Shown here: piece by piece, positions 1-7,841 of the stretch | How positions within the stretch are numbered: position 1 is the stretch's first letter | How the letters are laid out: each line of letters begins with the position of its first letter | Assembly (NCBI GenBank): GCA_023430065.1 | Contig: JAEZCG010000178.1 | Location: 1 to 9,777 of the forward strand | Reading direction: 5' to 3' | DNA from: Pseudomonadota bacterium | GTDB lineage: Bacteria > Pseudomonadota > Gammaproteobacteria > Burkholderiales > SHXO01 | DNA length: 9,777 nt | The notes under the pieces: model-generated | What the model saw: only the letters and a program-made list of their open reading frames with translations | Told to the model about the DNA's origin: nothing | Databases searched by the model: none | Program-made: the position numbers and the translations under genes

Positions 1-36
1 CGCCGCCCCGACGCTTTTTTGTCGTTTCCGAGCTCA

Positions 37-77
37 TTGATTTGGGTCAAGCGCAAGGCGCGGCCGGCCGCTAGCAT
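37..77 (+). promoter_or_regulatory. FNR/ANR-type promoter of ccoI
   Basis: Positions 37-50 read TTGATTTGGGTCAA, matching the FNR/ANR/FixK pattern TTGAT-N4-(A/G)TCAA with no other mismatch. A candidate -10 element TAGCAT lies at 72-77, and the position expected for a -35 element (about 49-54) has no resemblance to the consensus. If transcription starts near 84, the box is centred about 40.5 bases upstream, the placement of a class II FNR-activated promoter. The leader before the ccoI start would be about 36 bases. The box sequence is seen directly; start site and oxygen control are inferred. The promoter at 2907-2947 has the same design. Confidence 0.8.
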
Positions 78-119
78 GCGAAGCGATGCGCATTCGCACG
101 TTTCGTAGAAGGCCGATCG

Positions 120-2645
120 TTGAACCCGTCCGTCGCAGCGAGCCAGGATTGTTATCACTGCGGGCTTCCGGTCCCGCCGGGCAGCCCCTATCGCGCGGTT
201 GTCGGTGGCGTCAGCCGGGCCATGTGCTGCGCTGGCTGCCAGGCCGTGGCCCAGACCATTGCCGGTGAGGATCTGGAAGCCTACTACCGCAGCCGCACGG
301 CGTTCGCGCCGGGGGCTGCGATCGACGCGGACGATGCCGAGCGCCTGCGGCTGTACGATCTGGACAGCGTGCAGGACGGATTGGTGCAGCGGGACGGTGA
401 CGTCCGCGAGGTGCAACTGTTGCTCGAGGGCATCACCTGCTCGGCCTGCGTATGGCTGAACGAGCGGCATCTGTCGCGCTTGCCGGGTGTGCTCCTGGCG
501 GAGGTGAACTACACCACGCATCGCGCCCGGGTGCGATGGAACGCGACACAGGTCAGGCTCTCGGAGATCCTCCGAGCCGTGCGGGAGATCGGTTATTCCG
601 CGTTTCCCGCCACCCTGGCGAATGCCGAGCAGTCGCGCCGGCGCGAGAGCCGTGCCGCCCTATGGCGCCTGTTCGTCGCCGGCTTCGGCATGATGCAGGT
701 GATGATGTACGCGGTGCCGACCTACCTGGCGGACGACGGGACCATGACCGCGGACATCGAGCGCCTCATGCGCATTGCCAGCTTCGTACTCACCGTCCCG
801 GTGGTGTTCTATTCGGCGGGCCCGTTCTTCCGCGGCGCCTGGCGCGACCTGCGCCGGCGGCGGCTGGGCATGGACGTGCCGGTGGCGCTCGGCATCGCAG
901 TCAGTTTCCTCGCGAGCGTGATCGCCACTTTCGGCAGCGGCGGCGAGGTGTACTACGACTCCATCACGATGTTCGTGTTCTTCCTGCTCGGGGGGCGCTT
1001 TCTCGAGATGCGCGCGCGCCAGAAGGCCGCATCGAGCCTGGAATACCTGGACCGCGCGTTGCCGCTCGGGGCGCACCGGCTGACCGGATATCCGGGCAGT
1101 CACGACGCCGAGGAGGTGCCGGCCGTCACGCTGCGGGCCGGCGATCTCGTGCTGGTCAAGCCGGGCGAAGTCGTCCCCGCGGACGGAACCCTCGTCGACG
1201 GCGAGACCGAGACCGATGAAGCGTTGCTGACCGGGGAGAGCCTGCCGGTGGTCAAGCGCGCCGGGGCGCCACTCGTGGCGGGCGCGGTCAACCGGCTCAG
1301 TCCCGCGGTGATGCGGGTCGAGCGGGTGGGCGAGGCCACGCGTGCGTCGCACATCCGGCGCCTGACCGAGCGGGCGGCTGGCCAGCGTCCGCCGATCGTC
1401 GAGATCACCGACCGGATCGCGGGCTGGTTCGTCGCCAGCGTGCTGCTGGTGGCCGCTGCCGCCGTGGCGTATTGGCTTCGCGTGGATCCGGAGCGGGCGC
1501 TGTGGATCGGCGTGTCCGTGCTGGTGGTCACCTGTCCGTGCGCGCTATCCCTTGCCACACCCACGGCGCTCGCGATCTCCGTCGGCGCACTCGCGCGACG
1601 CGGCGTGGTGGTCACCCGGGTGCAGGCGATCGAAGCGCTGGAGCGGGTGACGCACGTGGTGCTCGACAAGACCGGGACCCTGACGCAGGGGCGGCTGTCG
1701 CTGACCGGCGCAACATTCGCAGACGGCGTGGAGCGGACGCACGCGCTGGGCATCGCCGCAGCGCTCGAACGCGGGTCGGAACATCCGATCGCGCACGCCA
1801 TCCAGGAGGCTGCGCGGCACATCGGCATTCGCACACCGTCGTCCGCGGCCCTGCACGCCGTGCCCGGTGCCGGCGTGGAGGGCGAGATCGACGCGATCCG
1901 CTACCGCCTGGGCAATCGACGCTACGTCGCGGAGCTCGCCGGGGTCCTGCCGGCACCGGCCGATGCGGCAGACGATTCGACCGCCGTGTGGCTGGCCACG
2001 AAGGGGCGCTGGCTGGCGCGCTTCACCCTGCGCGATGCGCTGCGTCCGGAGGCGCGCGAGCTGGTCCGGGCGCTGCGCGCGCACGGCAAGCGCGTGCTCG
2101 TGCTCAGCGGAGACGAGCCGGCCGCGGTGTCGAGCCTTGCGGGCAGCCTGGGCATCGATGCATTCGAGGGCGGCATGACGCCCGAGAGCAAGCAGGCGCA
2201 CGTGAAGGCGTTGCAGGACACGGGTGCCGTCGTGGCGATGGTCGGCGACGGCGTGAACGATGCGCCGGTGCTCGCGCAGGCCCAGGTGTCGGTGGCCATG
2301 GGATCGGGCGCAATCGTGTCCCAGGCGCAATCCGACCTGGTGCTGCTGTCGGGAAGGTTGGGGGGGCTGACCGATGCATTGTCGACCGCGCACCGCACCT
2401 TGCGGATCGTGCGCGAGAACCTGGGGTGGGCGATCCTGTACAACGTCGTGGCGTTGCCGCTGGCCGTTGCCGGCTACATCACGCCGTGGCTGGCGGGCAT
2501 CGGCATGGCGGGCAGTTCGCTGCTCGTCGTCCTGAATGCGCTGCGCCTGATGGATGGCGCGCCGCGCTCGGGCGAGCGGGAGGATGTCGCCCCCCGCATT
2601 GCGGCAAAGACGGGTGGTGCCGTGCGTTCACTCCCCAGCGTCTAG
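120..2645 (+). CDS. ccoI: CcoI copper-translocating P1B-type ATPase
   Basis: This 841-residue membrane ATPase exports copper from the cytoplasm and is needed in the family for loading CuB of cbb3 oxidase (CcoI/FixI/CopA2 group). The N-terminus has the cysteine-rich metal-binding module typical of this group (C11-x2-C14, then C36, C37 and C40). A heavy-metal-associated domain follows with GITCSAC (C107, C110). The P-type ATPase signatures are all present: TGES at 371-374, the CPC metal-binding motif at 472-474, DKTGT with the phosphorylated D516, HP at 555-556 and GDGVND at 709-714. About eight hydrophobic helices can be traced: two pairs before the actuator domain, one pair around CPC and one pair at the C-terminus, the last carrying GMAGSS. 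The chosen start is TTG at 120, preceded by AGAAGG at 107-112 with a 7-base spacer. An N-terminal cysteine module of this kind separates it from ordinary detoxifying CopA. It probably forms a transcription unit with ccoS. Confidence 0.95.
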   Translation: MNPSVAASQDCYHCGLPVPPGSPYRAVVGGVSRAMCCAGCQAVAQTIAGEDLEAYYRSRTAFAPGAAIDADDAERLRLYDLDSVQDGLVQRDGDVREVQLLLEGITCSACVWLNERHLSRLPGVLLAEVNYTTHRARVRWNATQVRLSEILRAVREIGYSAFPATLANAEQSRRRESRAALWRLFVAGFGMMQVMMYAVPTYLADDGTMTADIERLMRIASFVLTVPVVFYSAGPFFRGAWRDLRRRRLGMDVPVALGIAVSFLASVIATFGSGGEVYYDSITMFVFFLLGGRFLEMRARQKAASSLEYLDRALPLGAHRLTGYPGSHDAEEVPAVTLRAGDLVLVKPGEVVPADGTLVDGETETDEALLTGESLPVVKRAGAPLVAGAVNRLSPAVMRVERVGEATRASHIRRLTERAAGQRPPIVEITDRIAGWFVASVLLVAAAAVAYWLRVDPERALWIGVSVLVVTCPCALSLATPTALAISVGALARRGVVVTRVQAIEALERVTHVVLDKTGTLTQGRLSLTGATFADGVERTHALGIAAALERGSEHPIAHAIQEAARHIGIRTPSSAALHAVPGAGVEGEIDAIRYRLGNRRYVAELAGVLPAPADAADDSTAVWLATKGRWLARFTLRDALRPEARELVRALRAHGKRVLVLSGDEPAAVSSLAGSLGIDAFEGGMTPESKQAHVKALQDTGAVVAMVGDGVNDAPVLAQAQVSVAMGSGAIVSQAQSDLVLLSGRLGGLTDALSTAHRTLRIVRENLGWAILYNVVALPLAVAGYITPWLAGIGMAGSSLLVVLNALRLMDGAPRSGEREDVAPRIAAKTGGAVRSLPSV

Positions 2646-2682
2646 CCCCCGAGCCCAGCCAAGCGCCTCTTCATCCCTGCGT

Positions 2683-2823
2683 ATGGACATCCTCTTCCTT
2701 CTGATTCCGCTCAGCGTCGTGCTGGTGTTCCTGATCGGCGCGGTGTTCTGGTGGTCCGTACGCAACGGGCAGTTCGACGATCTCGAGGGCCCCGCCCATC
2801 GTGTGCTCGACGAGGACGACTAG
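2683..2823 (+). CDS. ccoS: CcoS cbb3 oxidase maturation peptide
   Basis: This 46-residue peptide has one N-terminal transmembrane helix (about residues 3-26) followed by the CcoS signature WWSVRNGQFDDLEGPAHR and an acidic tail ending DEDD. CcoS is known to be required for maturation of the oxidase, at the stage of heme and copper insertion into CcoN. The start is ATG at 2683, 37 bases after the ccoI stop. Start choice rests on the family-typical N-terminus MDILFLLIPLS, because no convincing Shine-Dalgarno sequence precedes it. Translation may depend on read-through ribosomes from ccoI; that is inference. The reading frame continues upstream into ccoI, but that part does not look like CcoS. 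Confidence 0.93.
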   Translation: MDILFLLIPLSVVLVFLIGAVFWWSVRNGQFDDLEGPAHRVLDEDD

Positions 2824-2851
2824 GGCCGGATGCTTCGGACTGCGGCCGGGA

Positions 2852-2873
2852 GGTCGGGCCCGCGTGCCCGATC
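2852..2873 (+). other. GC-rich hairpin between ccoS and ccoN
   Basis: An 8-bp inverted repeat (GGTCGGGC at 2852-2859 and GCCCGATC at 2866-2873, one G-U pair as RNA) encloses a 6-base loop 29 bases after ccoS. No run of T follows, so it is not a normal intrinsic terminator. It could weakly block ccoIS transcripts or stabilise their 3' end. The rest of the 2824-3022 gap holds the ccoN promoter and leader. Confidence 0.35.
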
Positions 2874-2906
2874 GAGGGCCAACCCGACGGTCGTTCACAG
2901 GCGTGT

Positions 2907-2947
2907 TTGATCTACGTCAATCGCACTGCAGCAGCGGTCTTTAGCAT
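2907..2947 (+). promoter_or_regulatory. FNR/ANR-type promoter of ccoNOQP
   Basis: Positions 2907-2920 read TTGATCTACGTCAA, the same TTGAT-N4-GTCAA form as the box before ccoI. A candidate -10 element TAGCAT lies at 2942-2947, identical in sequence and in distance from the box (28.5 bases from box centre to hexamer start). No consensus -35 element is visible at about 2919-2924, which fits dependence on an activator. A start near 2954 would give a leader of about 69 bases before ccoN. Low-oxygen induction of the oxidase by an FNR/ANR-family protein is the expected role and is inferred here. Confidence 0.85.
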
Positions 2948-3022
2948 CGGCTTTGCCCCGCGTCAGGCGTGGATGAACACGTCCGCCGCGGGTGATCGGT
3001 TCCAAATCCTTGGGAGAAGAAA

Positions 3023-4489
3023 TTGTCCGCACAGGCTGCTGCAGTGAACACCACGTTTCCCGCGGGCGCCGAGACGACCACCTACAACTACACGGTGGTA
3101 CGCCAATTCGCCATCATGACCCTCGTGTGGGGCATCGTCGGGATGCTGGTTGGCGTGATCATCGCCGCTCAGCTCATGTTTCCCGACCTGACACACGGGA
3201 TTTCCTGGCTTTCCTACGGGCGGTTGCGGCCGTTGCACACCAACGCGGTCATCTTCGCCTTCGGCGGATCGGCGTTGTTCGCGACCAGTTACTACGTGGT
3301 GCAGCGCACCTGTCACACGCGGTTGTTCGCCGGTCCTCTCGCGGCATTCACGTTCTGGGGTTGGCAACTCGTGATCGTGGGTGCGGCGATCACGCTGCCG
3401 CTGGGGATCACCACGTCGAAGGAATACGCCGAGCTCGAATGGCCCCTCGACGTACTCATCACGCTGGTCTGGGTTGCCTACGCGATCGTGTTCTTCGGCA
3501 CCATCGCCAAGCGCAGAACACCGCACATCTACGTCGCCAACTGGTTCTTCGGCGCCTTCATCCTGACCGTCGCACTGCTGCACCTGGTCAACAGCGCCGC
3601 CATTCCGGCCACGTTGTGGAAGTCCTATTCGGCCTACGCCGGTGCACAGGACGCGATGGTGCAATGGTGGTACGGCCACAACGCGGTCGGCTTCTTCCTG
3701 ACCGCCGGCTTCCTCGGGATGATGTACTACTTCATCCCCAAGCAGGCCGAGCGCCCTGTCTACAGCTACCGGCTGTCCGTGGTGCACTTCTGGGCGCTGA
3801 TCTTTACCTACATGTGGGCGGGTCCGCACCACTTGCACTACACGGCGCTGCCCGACTGGGCGCAGTCGATCGGCATGGTGTTCTCGCTGATCCTGCTGGC
3901 ACCGTCGTGGGGTGGCATGATCAACGGCATCATGACCCTGTCCGGCGCCTGGCACAAACTGCGCACCGACCCGATCCTGAAATTCCTCATCGTCTCGCTG
4001 TCCTTCTACGGCATGTCGACCTTCGAGGGGCCGATGATGTCGATCAAGACCGTCAACTCCCTTTCGCACTACACCGACTGGACCATCGGCCACGTGCACT
4101 CCGGGGCGTTGGGCTGGGTCGCGATGATCACGATCGGCAGCCTGTACTACCTGATCCCGCGGCTGTTCGGCAAGACCGAGATGTACAGCATGAAGCTGGT
4201 CACCACGCACTTCTGGGTGGCCACCATCGGCGTGGTGCTCTACATCGCCGCAATGTGGATCGCGGGGGTCATGCAAGGCCTGATGTGGCGCGCGGTCAAT
4301 CCCGACGACGGCACGTTGACCTATACCTTCGTCGAGAGCGTCAAGGCGACCTATCCGTTCTACGCGATCCGTCTGCTCGGTGGCGCCATGTATCTGTTCG
4401 GCATGCTGCTGATGGCCTACAACACGTTCAAGACGGTCACCGGCGGCAAGGCCGTCGATGCGCCGGTCCTGGCACCCGCGCATGCTTGA
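3023..4489 (+). CDS. ccoN: CcoN catalytic subunit I of cbb3 cytochrome c oxidase
   Basis: This is the 488-residue heme-copper subunit that reduces oxygen to water and pumps protons, embedded in the inner membrane by about 12 helices. The metal ligands are all visible: H72 (RPLHTN) and H359 for low-spin heme b, H357 (GHVHSG) for heme b3, and H219 (YGHNAVG), H269 and H270 (GPHHLHY) for CuB. Y263 (FTYMW) is in the position of the tyrosine cross-linked to a CuB histidine in C-family oxidases, and E335 (FEGPMM) is the conserved glutamate near the active site. These positions are a constant 12 residues above the Pseudomonas stutzeri numbering as I recall it. The start is TTG at 3023, preceded by GGGAG at 3012-3016 with a 6-base spacer; an in-frame GTG at 3044 is a weaker alternative. 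It heads ccoNOQP, and ccoO follows after 20 bases. Confidence 0.98.
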   Translation: MSAQAAAVNTTFPAGAETTTYNYTVVRQFAIMTLVWGIVGMLVGVIIAAQLMFPDLTHGISWLSYGRLRPLHTNAVIFAFGGSALFATSYYVVQRTCHTRLFAGPLAAFTFWGWQLVIVGAAITLPLGITTSKEYAELEWPLDVLITLVWVAYAIVFFGTIAKRRTPHIYVANWFFGAFILTVALLHLVNSAAIPATLWKSYSAYAGAQDAMVQWWYGHNAVGFFLTAGFLGMMYYFIPKQAERPVYSYRLSVVHFWALIFTYMWAGPHHLHYTALPDWAQSIGMVFSLILLAPSWGGMINGIMTLSGAWHKLRTDPILKFLIVSLSFYGMSTFEGPMMSIKTVNSLSHYTDWTIGHVHSGALGWVAMITIGSLYYLIPRLFGKTEMYSMKLVTTHFWVATIGVVLYIAAMWIAGVMQGLMWRAVNPDDGTLTYTFVESVKATYPFYAIRLLGGAMYLFGMLLMAYNTFKTVTGGKAVDAPVLAPAHA

Positions 4490-4509
4490 TTGACTAGGAG
4501 AAGACGACC

Positions 4510-5133
4510 ATGGCCGAACAAGCATCCGGTCACGAATTCCTCGAGAAGAACCTCACGCCGCTCATCATCCTCATCATCCTGGTGGTGAGTGTGGGCGGAC
4601 TGGTCGAGATCGTGCCGCTGTTCTTCCAACGCACGACCACCGAGCCGGTTCAGGGCCTGAAGCCCTACGAGCCGTTGCGCCTGGTGGGCCGCGACGTCTA
4701 CGTCCGCGAGGGCTGCTACAACTGCCACTCGCAGATGGTGCGCCCGTTCCGCGCAGAGACCGAACGCTACGGGCACTACTCGGTGGCAGGCGAGTTCGTG
4801 TACGACCGGCCGTTCCAGTGGGGCAGCAAGCGCACCGGTCCGGATCTGCACCGTGTGGGCGGAAAGTACAGCGACGAATGGCATCGCCTGCATTTGATGC
4901 AGCCGCGCGACGTGGTGCCCGAGTCCAACATGCCGGCCTATCCGTGGCTCGCGAAGAACTCGGTGGCCGACGATCCGATCGAGGCGAAGATGAACGCGCT
5001 GCGCGCGGTCGGGGTTCCGTATACCGACGAGGACGTCGCCGGCGCCCGCGCGGCGCTGGAAGGCAAGACCGAGATGGACGCCATGATCGCGTACCTGCAA
5101 GGGCTCGGCACCTCGCTGCAAGGAGTGCGGTGA
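4510..5133 (+). CDS. ccoO: CcoO mono-heme cytochrome c subunit II
   Basis: CcoO is a membrane-anchored periplasmic cytochrome c that passes electrons to heme b of CcoN. The 207-residue protein starts with an uncleaved membrane anchor (about residues 13-37), followed by the heme-binding motif C69-Y-N-C72-H73 in [15 protein letters not shown]. The methionine axial ligand is probably M141 in ESNMPAYPW. The stretch from GRDVY to PAYPWLA follows the family closely, and the length is normal. The ATG at 4510 has AGGAG at 4496-4500 nine bases before it. The stop codon lies one base before the ccoQ start, so the two are probably translationally coupled. Confidence 0.97.
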   Translation: MAEQASGHEFLEKNLTPLIILIILVVSVGGLVEIVPLFFQRTTTEPVQGLKPYEPLRLVGRDVYVREGCYNCHSQMVRPFRAETERYGHYSVAGEFVYDRPFQWGSKRTGPDLHRVGGKYSDEWHRLHLMQPRDVVPESNMPAYPWLAKNSVADDPIEAKMNALRAVGVPYTDEDVAGARAALEGKTEMDAMIAYLQGLGTSLQGVR

Positions 5134-5134
5134 C

Positions 5135-5320
5135 ATGGACGCGACCGATCTGCGCGCGCTATGGACGCTGCTGAGCTTCGTGGCGTTCGTCGGCATCGCC
5201 GTGTGGGCCTACAGTTCCCTGCCCAAGAAGCGCTTCGACGAGGCCGCGCGCCTGCCCCTGGACGACGATCAGCCGCTTGCGGCGGCGTTGCGTCCGGAAC
5301 ACCAAGTAAGGGAGAAGTAG
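5135..5320 (+). CDS. ccoQ: CcoQ small subunit IV of cbb3 oxidase
   Basis: This 61-residue protein has one transmembrane helix (about residues 8-27) and then a charged cytoplasmic tail with KKRFDEAARLPLDDD. In the family CcoQ (FixQ) carries no cofactor and stabilises the binding of CcoP to the CcoNO core. The ATG at 5135 is preceded by AAGGAG at 5120-5125, which lies inside the end of ccoO. The spacing is one base after ccoO and one base before ccoP. Identification rests on position between ccoO and ccoP, size, topology and the KKRFDEAA segment. Confidence 0.93.
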   Translation: MDATDLRALWTLLSFVAFVGIAVWAYSSLPKKRFDEAARLPLDDDQPLAAALRPEHQVREK

Positions 5321-5321
5321 C

Positions 5322-6224
5322 GTGAACGAGTTCACGAGCGGATTCTGGAGTGCCTACATCAGCGTGCTGACCATCGTCAGCATCCTCGCCTGCGGTGTGC
5401 TGCTGTGGAAGCTGTCGACCAAGCGCCTGGCGCCGGGACAGAAGGCCGGCGTGATGGGCCACGTCTGGGACGAGAACCTCGAGGAGTACAACAATCCGTT
5501 GCCGCGCTGGTGGATGTGGCTGTTCTGGATCACCCTGGCCTTCGCGATCGTCTACCTCATCCTGTATCCCGGCCTGGGCAGTTATGCAGGCGTGCTCAAC
5601 TGGTCCTCGACCGGACAGTGGGAAAAGGAGCAGGCGCGAGCGGCCGAGCGCTTCGAGCCGAAGTTCGCGCAGTACGCGTCGATGGACATCCCCGCGGTGG
5701 CCAGTGATCCGAAAGCCCGCGAGATGGGACAGCGCATGTTCCTGAACTACTGTGCGCAGTGCCACGCGTCCGATGCGCGCGGCAGCCGTGGCTTCCCCAA
5801 CCTGGCGGACAACGACTGGCTATACGGAGGTACGCCCGAAGCCATCGTGGCGACCATCACCAACGGCCGCACCGGCATCATGCCGCCCTGGCCCCAGCTG
5901 GGCGAGGAAGGTATCCGCAACGTCGCCCACTATGTGCTGCAAATCGCAGGCAGGACACACGATAGCCTCAAAGCCGCTCAGGGCCAGGAGGTCTACGCGG
6001 CCAACTGCGCGGCCTGTCACGGAACCGACGGCACCGGCAACCAGGCGCTGGGCGCGCCCAATCTCACCGATGAGACGTGGCTCTACGGCGGCGGCGAAAG
6101 CACCATCATCGAGAGCGTCACGAAGGGCCGCAACGGACACATGCCTGCATGGGGCCAGTTCCTCGGGCCGAGCAAGACACACCTGCTCGCGGCTTACGTG
6201 TATGGACTGTCGCAAGGGAAATAG
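5322..6224 (+). CDS. ccoP: CcoP di-heme cytochrome c subunit III
   Basis: CcoP takes electrons from soluble or membrane c-type cytochromes and passes them to CcoO. The 300-residue protein has two N-terminal membrane helices (about residues 8-31 and 63-85) joined by the conserved WDENLEEYNNPLPRWW segment. Two periplasmic cytochrome c domains follow. The heme motifs are C144-A-Q-C147-H148 and C229-A-A-C232-H233; the probable methionine ligands are M187 (GIMPPW) and M274 (GHMPAW). The GTG start at 5322 begins MNEFTSGFWSAYI, typical for CcoP, and has AAGGGAG at 5308-5314 seven bases upstream. It closes the tightly packed ccoNOQP block; a 163-base gap separates it from ccoG. Confidence 0.97.
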   Translation: MNEFTSGFWSAYISVLTIVSILACGVLLWKLSTKRLAPGQKAGVMGHVWDENLEEYNNPLPRWWMWLFWITLAFAIVYLILYPGLGSYAGVLNWSSTGQWEKEQARAAERFEPKFAQYASMDIPAVASDPKAREMGQRMFLNYCAQCHASDARGSRGFPNLADNDWLYGGTPEAIVATITNGRTGIMPPWPQLGEEGIRNVAHYVLQIAGRTHDSLKAAQGQEVYAANCAACHGTDGTGNQALGAPNLTDETWLYGGGESTIIESVTKGRNGHMPAWGQFLGPSKTHLLAAYVYGLSQGK

Positions 6225-6291
6225 GGCGAGCAGGACGAGGGACTGGGGAACATCACGGTGTGCGCGGTTCGTACGCGGGCTGCCCGTCCTC

Positions 6292-6307
6292 GGTGATCCT
6301 GGTCACA
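6292..6307 (+). promoter_or_regulatory. Possible CRP/FNR-family site before ccoG
   Basis: The sequence GGTGATCCTGGTCACA matches the CRP pattern TGTGA-N6-TCACA with one mismatch and also resembles a degenerate FNR box (GTGAT-N4-GTCAC at 6293-6306). It lies about 80 bases before the ccoG start. The only -10-like sequence at a suitable distance (around 6325-6332) is poor. It could give ccoGH a promoter of its own, but chance cannot be excluded. Confidence 0.35.
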
Positions 6308-6311
6308 GTCC

Positions 6312-6340
6312 GGCCGCGCGGGATGAGATACCCTGCGGCC
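6312..6340 (+). other. Imperfect hairpin between ccoP and ccoG
   Basis: GGCCGC at 6312-6317 pairs with GCGGCC at 6335-6340, with a further GGG/CCC pairing inside (6320-6322 with 6331-6333) around an 8-base loop. A run of five T (6350-6354) begins ten bases downstream, too far for a standard intrinsic terminator. It may reduce read-through from ccoP or separate the messages for structural and assembly genes. I see nothing else in the 6225-6387 gap besides the CRP-like palindrome. Confidence 0.25.
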
Positions 6341-6387
6341 ATGCTGCGATTTTTCTGGCCCCCAGCCCCGATTCCTAGCCCCTGGAA

Positions 6388-7833
6388 ATGAACGACCTGA
6401 ACAAAGCCGCGGTGAGTTCCCCGAAGCCGGTCGAGGCGGTGGAGCAGGCGCTCTACGAGATCCGCAAGAAGATCTATCCGCGTGCGGTCACCGGCAAGTT
6501 CGCCTCTGCGCGCTGGTTCTTCGTCTGGCTGACACAGCTGGTGTTCTACGGCTCGCCATGGCTGGTGTGGAACGACCGGCAGGCGGTGCTGTTCGACCTG
6601 GCGGCGCGCAAGTTCTACATCTTCGGCCTGGTGTTCTGGCCCCAGGACATCGTCTACCTCACCGCCCTGCTGATCATCTCGGCCTACTCGCTGTTCCTGT
6701 TCACGGCGGTCGCCGGGCGCCTCTGGTGCGGGTACGCCTGTCCGCAGACGGTCTACACCGAGATGTTCATGTGGATCGAGCGCAAGGTCGAGGGTGAGCG
6801 CACCGCCCGCATGAAGCTGGACAAGGAGGGCAACAGCGCACGCAAGTTCAGGCTGAAGGCCACCAAGCACGCCTTGTGGATCGCGCTGGCGCTGTGGACG
6901 GGGTTCACCTTCGTCGGCTACTTCACGCCCATCAAGCCGCTGTTCGGCGACGTCATCTCGCTGAACGTCGGCGGCTGGTCAGCGTTCTGGATCCTGTTCT
7001 ACGGCTTTGCCACCTACGGCAACGCCGGCTGGATGCGCGAGCAGGTGTGCAAGTACATGTGCCCGTATGCGCGCTTCCAGGGCGTCATGTTCGACCCGGA
7101 CACGCTGATCATCACCTATGACACCGAGCGTGGGGAGCCGCGTGGATCGCGCAGCAGGAGCGCCGACTACAAGGCGAAGGGGCTGGGCGATTGTGTCGAC
7201 TGCGGCATCTGCGTGCAGGTGTGCCCGACCGGCATCGACATTCGCAACGGACTGCAGTACGAGTGCATCGGGTGCGGTGCATGCATCGACGGCTGCAACC
7301 AGGTCATGACCAAGATGGGCTACCCAAAAGGGCTCATCCGCTACTCGACCGAGAACGCCGTCAAGGGCCACCTGAGCGACCGGCTGATCGTACGACGCGC
7401 GGTGAGGCCGCGCATCCTCGTGTACAGCGGAATTCTGGTGGCCGTGGTCGTGATCGCGATGGTCACGCTCTACCATCGCGTACCGGTCAAGGTGGACGTC
7501 ATCCGCGACCGAGCCAACACGATGCGCGGCAGCGACGAGCCCGTGGTGGAAAACGTCTACCGCCTGCAGATCATGAACACCGACGAGACGCCGCGCGAGT
7601 TCTCCATCCGCGTGGAGGGGCTGCGTGGGATGACGATCGAATCCGATCGCCAGCCGGTGAAAGTTCCCGGCGCCTCGAACCGCGTGGTTCCGGTGCGCGT
7701 GAAGGTGCAGCGCGAGGGCCTGGAGCAGGGATCGCACCGCATCGACTTCACGGTGGAGGCGCGCGAGGCGGTGCCGGGCAGCGAGACGGCGCCCATCGTG
7801 ATCCGGGAGAAAGCTTCCTTCGTGCTTCAGTAG
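6388..7833 (+). CDS. ccoG: CcoG polyferredoxin, cbb3 assembly/copper reduction
   Basis: CcoG (RdxA/FixG) is a membrane iron-sulfur protein shown in other bacteria to reduce Cu(II) to Cu(I) for oxidase assembly. The 481-residue product has several N-terminal membrane helices. It carries two CxxxCP motifs of the NapH/NosR type (C114-C118 and C221-C225) and two ferredoxin-type [4Fe-4S] motifs: C269, C272, C275, C279-P and C293, C296, C299, C303. Another helix (about residues 340-360) is followed by the periplasmic Ig-like C-terminal domain of the FixG family (from about 385). The early KKIYPRAVTGKF segment is family-typical. The ATG at 6388 has only GGAA just two bases upstream, so initiation looks weak. 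The ccoH start is 8 bases after its stop. Confidence 0.95.
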   Translation: MNDLNKAAVSSPKPVEAVEQALYEIRKKIYPRAVTGKFASARWFFVWLTQLVFYGSPWLVWNDRQAVLFDLAARKFYIFGLVFWPQDIVYLTALLIISAYSLFLFTAVAGRLWCGYACPQTVYTEMFMWIERKVEGERTARMKLDKEGNSARKFRLKATKHALWIALALWTGFTFVGYFTPIKPLFGDVISLNVGGWSAFWILFYGFATYGNAGWMREQVCKYMCPYARFQGVMFDPDTLIITYDTERGEPRGSRSRSADYKAKGLGDCVDCGICVQVCPTGIDIRNGLQYECIGCGACIDGCNQVMTKMGYPKGLIRYSTENAVKGHLSDRLIVRRAVRPRILVYSGILVAVVVIAMVTLYHRVPVKVDVIRDRANTMRGSDEPVVENVYRLQIMNTDETPREFSIRVEGLRGMTIESDRQPVKVPGASNRVVPVRVKVQREGLEQGSHRIDFTVEAREAVPGSETAPIVIREKASFVLQ

Positions 7834-7841
7834 CCGACGAG

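Noticed and set aside
9..24. CGAC / GTCG around a run of six T at the left edge, as a terminator of an upstream gene
   Set aside because: The stem is only four pairs and the T run is inside the loop. A true terminator stem may lie left of the window, which cannot be seen.
86..268. Small open frame starting before ccoI
   Set aside because: Arginine-rich, overlaps the ccoI cysteine module in another frame and has no ribosome-binding site of note.
452..1219. Long alternative plus-strand frames inside ccoI (452-1219, 1472-2704)
   Set aside because: Arginine- and glycine-rich translations without motifs, overlapping a frame with all P-type ATPase signatures.
4485..4494. TTGATTGACT between ccoN and ccoO as a third FNR box
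   Set aside because: No second half-site at the required spacing; it contains the ccoN stop and precedes the ccoO ribosome-binding site.
2963..4525. A 520-codon open frame on the minus strand opposite ccoN
   Set aside because: It is the antisense shadow of ccoN in GC-rich DNA. Its translation is rich in H, R, D, Q and G with no domain, while the plus frame has every CcoN ligand.
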